From NCBI GenBank assembly GCA_030064695.1, contig JASHYV010000001.1, forward strand, positions 1-10,026: a stretch of 10,026 nt of DNA, in the 5' to 3' direction. Of this stretch, positions 6,198 to 10,026 are shown piece after piece. The position numbers and the translations under genes were made by a program. The stretch is from Thermoplasmata archaeon. Its GTDB lineage: Archaea > Thermoplasmatota > Thermoplasmata > UBA184. Position 1 is the stretch's first letter. Each line of letters opens with the position of its first letter. A model generated the notes under the pieces. That model did not search any database, was not told the origin of the DNA, and worked only from the letters and a program-made list of their open reading frames with translations.

Positions 6198-7505
6198 GTG
6201 AACCCGGTCGAGCTGGCGCTGTTCGTCGTCGTCTTCGCGGCCGTGACGGCCCGGCAGCTCGTGGGCCGCGGTCCCGGCGTGGGGATGATCTTCGGGGTCG
6301 GGGGTCTCGCGACGGTCGCCGTCGGGGTGCTGGACCCCGACGCCGCCGCGTCCGTGCTCGTCGGCGAAGGGCCCACGCTCCTGTTCCTCCTCGCGCTGTT
6401 CGTGCTCGCGGCCGCCCTCCTGGAGTCGGGCGCCCTCGACCACCTGGCCCGGTGGCTGGTCGGGCGAGCGCGCTCGCCCGCGGACCTGCCGCTCGTGCTG
6501 TTCGTGGGGATCGGGCTCGTCTCGGCGCTCGTGATCAACGACGCGCTCGTGGTGATCGGAGTTCCGATCCTGGTCGGCGTCGCCGCCCGCCTGAGGTCGG
6601 ACGCGCGACCGCTGTTGCTCGTGCTGGGATTCTCCGTGACGGTCGGCAGCGTCCTCACGCCGTTCGGCAACCCGCAGAACCTCCTCGTGGCGAGCGCCGG
6701 CGGGTTCTCGGACCCGATCGTGACGTTCCTGCGGTACCTCGCGCTGCCCACCGCGATCAACCTCGTCCTCGGAGGCTGGTACCTCCGCCGTCGCTTCGGG
6801 CCCTCGCTCGCCGCCTCGGCGGAGCCGTTCCGGGCGGTCCGGGATTCCGCGCCGGCGTTCTGGCCCCGCGGAGCAGGCCTGGGACGCCTCCTCCGACGAC
6901 CGGTCCTCCTGATCTTCCCGGCGGTGATCCTGGCCCTCGTCGTCTCCGAGATCGCGGGCGCGCTGGCGCACGCGCCGACCCTGCCCCCCTGGGAGCCGGC
7001 GCTCGCCGGCGCGGCGCTCGTCCTGCTCCTTTCGCCCGGGCGGAGCGCGATCCTCCGGGGCGTGAACTGGCGGATCCTGGTCCTCTTCGCGGGCCTGTTC
7101 CTCGTGGTGGCCGGGGCGGTCGCGGGCGGCCTGCTCCCGGCCCTCGAGTCGACGTTCCCGATCCCCGGGCCGACGCACGCGGCCTCGGCGACGGTCGCCC
7201 TCGTCGGCACCTCGATTGTCGGCCCGCAGCTGGTCAGCAACGTGCCGTGGGTGGGGCTGCAGATCCCGATCCTCTCCGGGCTCGGCTTCTCCGCGTCGAC
7301 CCCCGTGGCCTGGATGGCGCTCGCGGCCGCAAGCACGCTGGCCGGCAACGTGACCCTGCTCGGCGCCGCGAGCAACCTGATCCTCGTGGAGACGGCGGAG
7401 CGTCACGGGGTCCGGCTCCGGTGGGGCGAGTTCGTCCGCGACGGGCTTCCCGTGGCCGCGCTGACGCTGGGCGTGCTGCTCGCGTGCCTGCTCGTCGGGC
7501 TCTAG
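6198..7505 (+). CDS. ArsB/NhaD/SLC13-type ion permease
   Basis: A 435-residue polytopic membrane protein of the ion-transporter superfamily that includes arsenite permease ArsB, the NhaD antiporter, CitMHS and SLC13 carriers. About ten to twelve hydrophobic spans are visible. The inverted-repeat architecture shows in paired signatures. The first half has VSALVINDALVVIGVPI (108-124), then GSVLTPFGNPQNLL (150-163). The second half has VSNVPWVGLQIPIL (346-359), then GNVTLLGAASNLILVE (383-398). The NPQN and ASNL hairpin tips are typical ion/substrate-binding positions of the family. A cytoplasmic linker (about 195-232, Arg/Pro-rich) joins the halves. GTG 6198 is the start because it precedes the first membrane span directly. 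No Shine-Dalgarno or box A of its own is evident, so it may be read from the tRNA promoter. The substrate (Na+/H+, arsenite or organic anion) cannot be fixed; no ars genes are nearby. Confidence 0.88.
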   Translation: MNPVELALFVVVFAAVTARQLVGRGPGVGMIFGVGGLATVAVGVLDPDAAASVLVGEGPTLLFLLALFVLAAALLESGALDHLARWLVGRARSPADLPLVLFVGIGLVSALVINDALVVIGVPILVGVAARLRSDARPLLLVLGFSVTVGSVLTPFGNPQNLLVASAGGFSDPIVTFLRYLALPTAINLVLGGWYLRRRFGPSLAASAEPFRAVRDSAPAFWPRGAGLGRLLRRPVLLIFPAVILALVVSEIAGALAHAPTLPPWEPALAGAALVLLLSPGRSAILRGVNWRILVLFAGLFLVVAGAVAGGLLPALESTFPIPGPTHAASATVALVGTSIVGPQLVSNVPWVGLQIPILSGLGFSASTPVAWMALAAASTLAGNVTLLGAASNLILVETAERHGVRLRWGEFVRDGLPVAALTLGVLLACLLVGL

Positions 7506-7583
7506 CCTCGTCCGGCGTTCGGCCTCACCGGCGGAGGATCTTGAACGCGATCTCGAAGGTCTGGAGCGCGAGGGCCGACTAAG

Positions 7584-8024
7584 TCACGCGCGGGCGGAGG
7601 GATCGGGAGCGGAGGCGCGCAGGAACGCCCGCGTCTTGGCCCGGTGGCACTCCCGGCACACCGTCTGCAGGTTCGAGTACTCGAGCGCGGCGCCGCCCCG
7701 GGCGATCTCCACGATGTGGTCGACGTCCAGCTGGCGAGCCCTCCTCCGCAGGTGACAGATTTGGCAGGTGTACCGGTCGCGCAGCATCGTGTAGGACCGC
7801 GCCGAGTCCCAGAAGTAGTGCCCGTGGAAGCGCCATCGGCACCGCCGGGAGCAGTAGGGCGTCCGATGGCTCGCGAGAGCCACCCCGCACTCGACACATC
7901 GGCCGACCCGACGCGCCTCGGTCCGCCTTCGGGCCCCATCGGAGAACCAGGCGGCCGAGAGGGCCAGGATCCGGCCGTTGGGCCCGACGGTCACCGAGGG
8001 CGGCGCAGGAGCCTGGCCGGCCAT
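7584..8024 (-). CDS. Zinc-ribbon HNH endonuclease-like protein
   Basis: A 146-residue protein with a C-terminal HNH nuclease fold. CQIC (87-90) and CREC (123-126) form the structural zinc site of treble-clef HNH proteins. VDHIVEIARGG (101-111) carries Asp102/His103, Asn118 sits in YSNLQ, and His127 follows the last Cys, giving the H-N-H set intact. A second Cys4 site precedes it: CVEC (43-46) and CSRRC (58-62), followed by an aromatic/basic segment WRFHGHYFW (64-72), so the N-terminus probably binds zinc and nucleic acid. The first 35 residues are poorly structured. ATG 8024 is the most upstream ATG, and later starts cannot be excluded. It lies between convergent (permease) and divergent (aminotransferase) neighbours with no mobile-element ends seen. 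It could be a free-standing homing-type nuclease, a repair enzyme or a restriction remnant; the target is unknown. Confidence 0.85.
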   Translation of the reverse strand: MAGQAPAPPSVTVGPNGRILALSAAWFSDGARRRTEARRVGRCVECGVALASHRTPYCSRRCRWRFHGHYFWDSARSYTMLRDRYTCQICHLRRRARQLDVDHIVEIARGGAALEYSNLQTVCRECHRAKTRAFLRASAPDPSARA

Positions 8025-8080
8025 GCCCGAAGCCGGGCGGGCCCGTTCAAGAGCCTTGGGCTCGAGCGGCAGCGCTCACG

Positions 8081-8088
8081 CCATAGTC
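8081..8088 (+). promoter_or_regulatory. Weak candidate box A for the compact aminotransferase
   Basis: CCATAGTC is the A/T-richest spot in the 84-bp divergent gap between the HNH gene and the aminotransferase. Its centre is about 24 bp before GTG 8109, compatible with a leaderless transcript. The match is poor, and the call rests mainly on position. Confidence 0.25.
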
Positions 8089-8108
8089 CCGGGCGCGGTC
8101 GCGGGGGC

Positions 8109-9080
8109 GTGAAGTTCCCGCTCGCCGACTGGATCGACGAGCACGCCGACTGCCGGTTCAACCTCGGGGAGAGCGGCATGGGGCCCGCCGTGCGGCCCGT
8201 GACGCCGTCGGCGGCGGAGGTCCGCGCGGCCGACCCGACGGAGTTGCGACGCGAACTCGCCGAAGGGCTCCGCGTCGACCCCGCACGGGTGTTCCTGACC
8301 CACGGCGGAACCGAGGCGAACGCGTGGGTGCTCCACTACCTCGCGCTGCACGCGCCCACCCCGTCCCCCACGGTCCGGATCCGGTGGCCCGAGTACCCCC
8401 CGCTCGTCGACGTCGCCCGGACCGTGGGGTTCCGTCCGGTGACGCGATCGGCCCGCCCCCTGCTGGCGCTGCTGTCGAACCCCCGGAACCCCGAGGGATA
8501 CCGCCTCTCGCCCTCCGAACTGTTCCAATGGTCGGACGGCGCCCGATCGCTGATGGTGGACGAGACGTTCCGGGAATTCGCCCGGTCGCCCTCGATCCCC
8601 GACGGGCGCCGCGGGCTCTGGCGCACGGGCAGCTTCACGAAGTTCTTCGGAGGCGACGACCTCCGCGTCGGCTTCCTCGTCGCCCCGGAGGAGGAGGTCG
8701 CGGCGTACGCGCGGTACCACGGCCTGGTCTCGGACACGCTCGGTCGAGAGACGATCGCCGGCGCGCTGGCCACCTGGCGGGGCCGGGAGTCGATCCGCCG
8801 GCGGGTGGAAGCGATCCTCGGTCCCAACCGGCGCGTGTGGCGGCGCGCGTTCCCCCGGGCCCGGGAACTGGCGGCGTCGGTCTACTTCGACCGGCCGGTG
8901 CGCCCGAGCGGCCGAGCGCTCGCGGAGCGCGCGCTCCGCCGCTCGGTCCTCGTCTGTCCGGGGGACCTCTTCGGCGACCCCGGTGGGGTCCGGATCGGTC
9001 TCACTCGGCGAACCTTCCCGCGCGACCTCGCGCGGTATCTCGAGGTCCGCGACGCGGCCGCGTCAACGTCGGCCGCCTAG
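8109..9080 (+). CDS. Compact fold-type-I PLP aminotransferase (class I/II, HisC/CobD-like size)
   Basis: A 323-residue PLP enzyme, shorter than typical class I aminotransferases (380-400) and nearer HisC/CobD-like members. It keeps all key positions: FNLGESGMGP (17-26) at the N-terminus; HGGTEAN (65-71), the phosphate-binding loop; LSNPRNPEG (122-130) in place of NPxNPTG; MVDETFREF (149-157) with Asp151 for the pyridine nitrogen; and GSFTKFFGGDDLRVGFL (174-190) with Schiff-base Lys178 and Arg186. VRIGLTR (294-300) carries the probable substrate-carboxylate Arg295. The start GTG 8109 puts MKFPLADWI directly before the first motif. The frame stays open much further upstream, but that stretch is antisense to the HNH gene and has no family similarity. 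The substrate is unknown; histidinol-phosphate, a threonine-derived compound or a general amino acid are all possible. The last 18 bp overlap the convergent small gene. Confidence 0.85.
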   Translation: MKFPLADWIDEHADCRFNLGESGMGPAVRPVTPSAAEVRAADPTELRRELAEGLRVDPARVFLTHGGTEANAWVLHYLALHAPTPSPTVRIRWPEYPPLVDVARTVGFRPVTRSARPLLALLSNPRNPEGYRLSPSELFQWSDGARSLMVDETFREFARSPSIPDGRRGLWRTGSFTKFFGGDDLRVGFLVAPEEEVAAYARYHGLVSDTLGRETIAGALATWRGRESIRRRVEAILGPNRRVWRRAFPRARELAASVYFDRPVRPSGRALAERALRRSVLVCPGDLFGDPGGVRIGLTRRTFPRDLARYLEVRDAAASTSAA

Positions 9081-9344
9081 CTCCGTGGGCTCGACCGCTC
9101 CTCGATAGTGGCGCCCCAGCGACAGCCGGGCCAGCGTGACCTTCTGCGTCGACTCCACCCGGGTCACCTCGACCCGGCCCGTCTGCTCTCGGAGGAAGCC
9201 CGTGGCGAACCGCACGGCGTGGGCCGTGTCGGTCGCGTGCACCAGCAGGAACCCTCGCGCCAGCTCGGTCAGGACGGCGCGCGCCGGTACGATTTCCGCG
9301 ATCCCGGTCATCTCGGGATCGTCGCCGGGGTCGGCCGAGGGCAT
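9063..9344 (-). CDS. Conserved-looking 93-residue protein of unknown function
   Basis: I do not recognise the family. The frame runs from ATG 9344 to TGA 9063-9065. After an acidic, Pro-rich start (MPSADPGDDPEM) there is a compact core: IVPARAVLTELARGFLLVHA (18-37), a likely helix-strand; DTAHAVRFATGFLREQ (39-54), a likely helix; then VEVTRVESTQKVTLARLSL (58-76), two strand-like segments; and a Gly/Arg tail. No cysteines, signal peptide or membrane span are visible, so a small soluble alpha/beta protein is likely. ATG 9344 is preferred over the later ATG 9311 and an upstream GTG 9413 because a TTTAT element lies about 29 bp before it, fitting a leaderless message. Its 3' end overlaps the convergent aminotransferase by 18 bp. 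It shares its upstream region with the divergent class III aminotransferase. Confidence 0.65.
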   Translation of the reverse strand: MPSADPGDDPEMTGIAEIVPARAVLTELARGFLLVHATDTAHAVRFATGFLREQTGRVEVTRVESTQKVTLARLSLGRHYRGAVEPTELGGRR

Positions 9345-9369
9345 CGAGGGCCTCTCGACCCGAGCGCAG

Positions 9370-9376
9370 GATAAAG
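9370..9376 (-). promoter_or_regulatory. Box A for the 93-residue protein gene
   Basis: CTTTATC on the minus strand is a good archaeal TATA-like element. Its centre is about 29 bp upstream of ATG 9344, the same spacing as between the box A and 5' end of the tRNA in this window. It decides the start choice and suggests a leaderless transcript. Confidence 0.6.
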
Positions 9377-9421
9377 GGCGAGCCTCGAGTGGCGGCCCGG
9401 CGCCCGTCGGCACCGCGAAGA

Positions 9422-9428
9422 CTATACC
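9422..9428 (+). promoter_or_regulatory. Box A for the class III aminotransferase
   Basis: CTATACC provides an isolated TATA core about 33 bp before ATG 9458, predicting a leader of only a few bases. It lies about 50 bp from the opposing element on the minus strand, so the 113-bp gap holds two divergent promoters. Confidence 0.55.
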
Positions 9429-9457
9429 TCCTCGCCGGCCTCCGGGACCCGATCCCG

Positions 9458-10026
9458 ATGAGCCAGAGTGCCCCCGCCCCGGCGCCGCCTCCCTCCGATG
9501 CGCCGACCCCGGAGTCGAAACGCGGGGTCGTGCTGCGGACGCCGATCCCGGGCCCGAACGCCCAGCGGATCATCGCGGCGGACCAGCGCTACCTCATGAC
9601 GAGCACGAAGACCTCGCCGATCGTCGCCGCGTCCGGGAGCGGCGTCTGGATCACGGACGTCGACGGGAACCGGCTGCTCGACTTCGCCTCCGGGGTCGGG
9701 GTCAACGCGGTCGGATACGCCCACCCCGAGGTCGTGCGGGCGGTCCGCGAGCAGGTGGGGCGGCTCTCCCACTTCGCGGGGACGGATTTCTACTACGAGA
9801 ACCAGACCCGGCTCGCGGAGCGGATCACGCACCTCGTGCCCGGCGAGTTCCCGAAGAAGGTCTTCTTCACCAACAGCGGCACGGAGAGCGCCGAGGCGGC
9901 GATGAAGCTCGCCCGGTGGAACCGCCAGCGGCCGATCACGATCGGACTGCTCGGCGCCTTCCACGGCCGCACGATGGGCGCGCTCTCGATGACCACCTCG
10001 AAGATCGTCCAGCGGGCGCGCTACGG
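9458..10026 (+). CDS. Class III PLP aminotransferase (4-aminobutyrate/acetylornithine type), 5' part
   Basis: The frame opens at ATG 9458 and is still open at the window edge after 189 codons, under half of a family protein (about 430-470 residues). Residues 1-22 are a Pro/Ala/Ser-rich extension. The family sequence starts at PGPNAQRIIAADQRYL (31-46) and continues with GVWITDVDGNRLLDFASGVG (62-81), GYAHPEVVRAVREQV (86-100), FFTNSGTESAEAAMKLAR (136-153), which holds the PLP phosphate-binding GTES, and GAFHGRTMGALSMT (166-179). The Schiff-base lysine lies beyond the window. Such enzymes transfer the distal amino group of GABA, ornithine derivatives or lysine to 2-oxoglutarate. Archaeal relatives also include broad-specificity amino-acid racemases, so the reaction is not settled. 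A TATA element about 33 bp upstream supports this start. Confidence 0.9.
   Translation, partial: MSQSAPAPAPPPSDAPTPESKRGVVLRTPIPGPNAQRIIAADQRYLMTSTKTSPIVAASGSGVWITDVDGNRLLDFASGVGVNAVGYAHPEVVRAVREQVGRLSHFAGTDFYYENQTRLAERITHLVPGEFPKKVFFTNSGTESAEAAMKLARWNRQRPITIGLLGAFHGRTMGALSMTTSKIVQRARY

Noticed and set aside
6099..7406. Two long minus-strand open frames opposite the permease gene
   Set aside because: Both are compositionally extreme and cross the tRNA. The plus-strand permease has paired family motifs and membrane spans.
7644..8108. N-terminal extension of the compact aminotransferase to an ATG at 7644
   Set aside because: This 155-codon stretch is antisense to the HNH gene, lacks family similarity, and GTG 8109 gives a normal N-terminus.
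1..10026. CRISPR array, insertion sequence, prophage, integrase or attachment site
   Set aside because: No spaced direct repeats, transposase or integrase motifs or terminal inverted repeats were seen. The tRNA is intact with no duplicated 3' end nearby.

Overview
The window is very GC-rich (about 70% or more by eye; most codons end in G or C). It reads as a densely packed archaeal chromosome segment. The archaeal assignment rests on four observations: several isolated A/T-rich box-A/TATA-like elements (TTTAT, TATA) lie 27-33 bp upstream of gene starts or of the tRNA; several of these starts would be leaderless or nearly so; the tRNA does not encode its 3' CCA; and GTG starts are common. I cannot name the lineage from sequence alone. 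A high-GC uncultured group such as a Thermoplasmatota-like lineage is a guess. The proteins are not strongly acidic, which argues against a haloarchaeon.

Layout. 1-49 is the tail of an upstream gene. 104-1282 and 1279-2478 are two tandem, translationally coupled GT-B fold (GT4-type) glycosyltransferases that resemble each other and probably arose by duplication. On the minus strand, 2552-3685 is a class I aspartate/aromatic-type aminotransferase, followed by a possible 47-codon small gene (2412-2555) coupled by an ATGA overlap and running into the 3' end of the second glycosyltransferase. 3725-5143 is adenylosuccinate synthetase (purA), with an unresolved start codon. 5151-6020 is a LysO-type (DUF340) lysine exporter homologue just downstream of purA. 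A tRNA-Val(CAC) lies at 6081-6153, followed by an ArsB/NhaD/SLC13-type ion permease (6198-7505).

The right part holds a minus-strand zinc-ribbon HNH nuclease (7584-8024), a divergent compact fold-type-I PLP aminotransferase (8109-9080), a minus-strand 93-residue orphan protein (9063-9344), and the first 189 codons of a class III (4-aminobutyrate/acetylornithine-type) aminotransferase that runs off the window end. The last two diverge from a shared promoter region with back-to-back TATA elements.

How the genes work together. There is a loose amino-acid/nitrogen theme: three PLP fold-type-I enzymes, aspartate-consuming PurA and a LysO-type amino-acid exporter. The glycosyltransferase pair points to surface glycan or glycolipid synthesis. 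I see no CRISPR array, insertion sequence, integrase, prophage or recognisable defence island, and nothing that amounts to an undescribed multi-gene system. The points most worth a second look are the purA start (an ACG where ATG is expected, behind a strong Shine-Dalgarno), the altered PurA glycine loop, the coupled small ORF at 2412-2555, and the orphan at 9063-9344 with its clean leaderless-type promoter.
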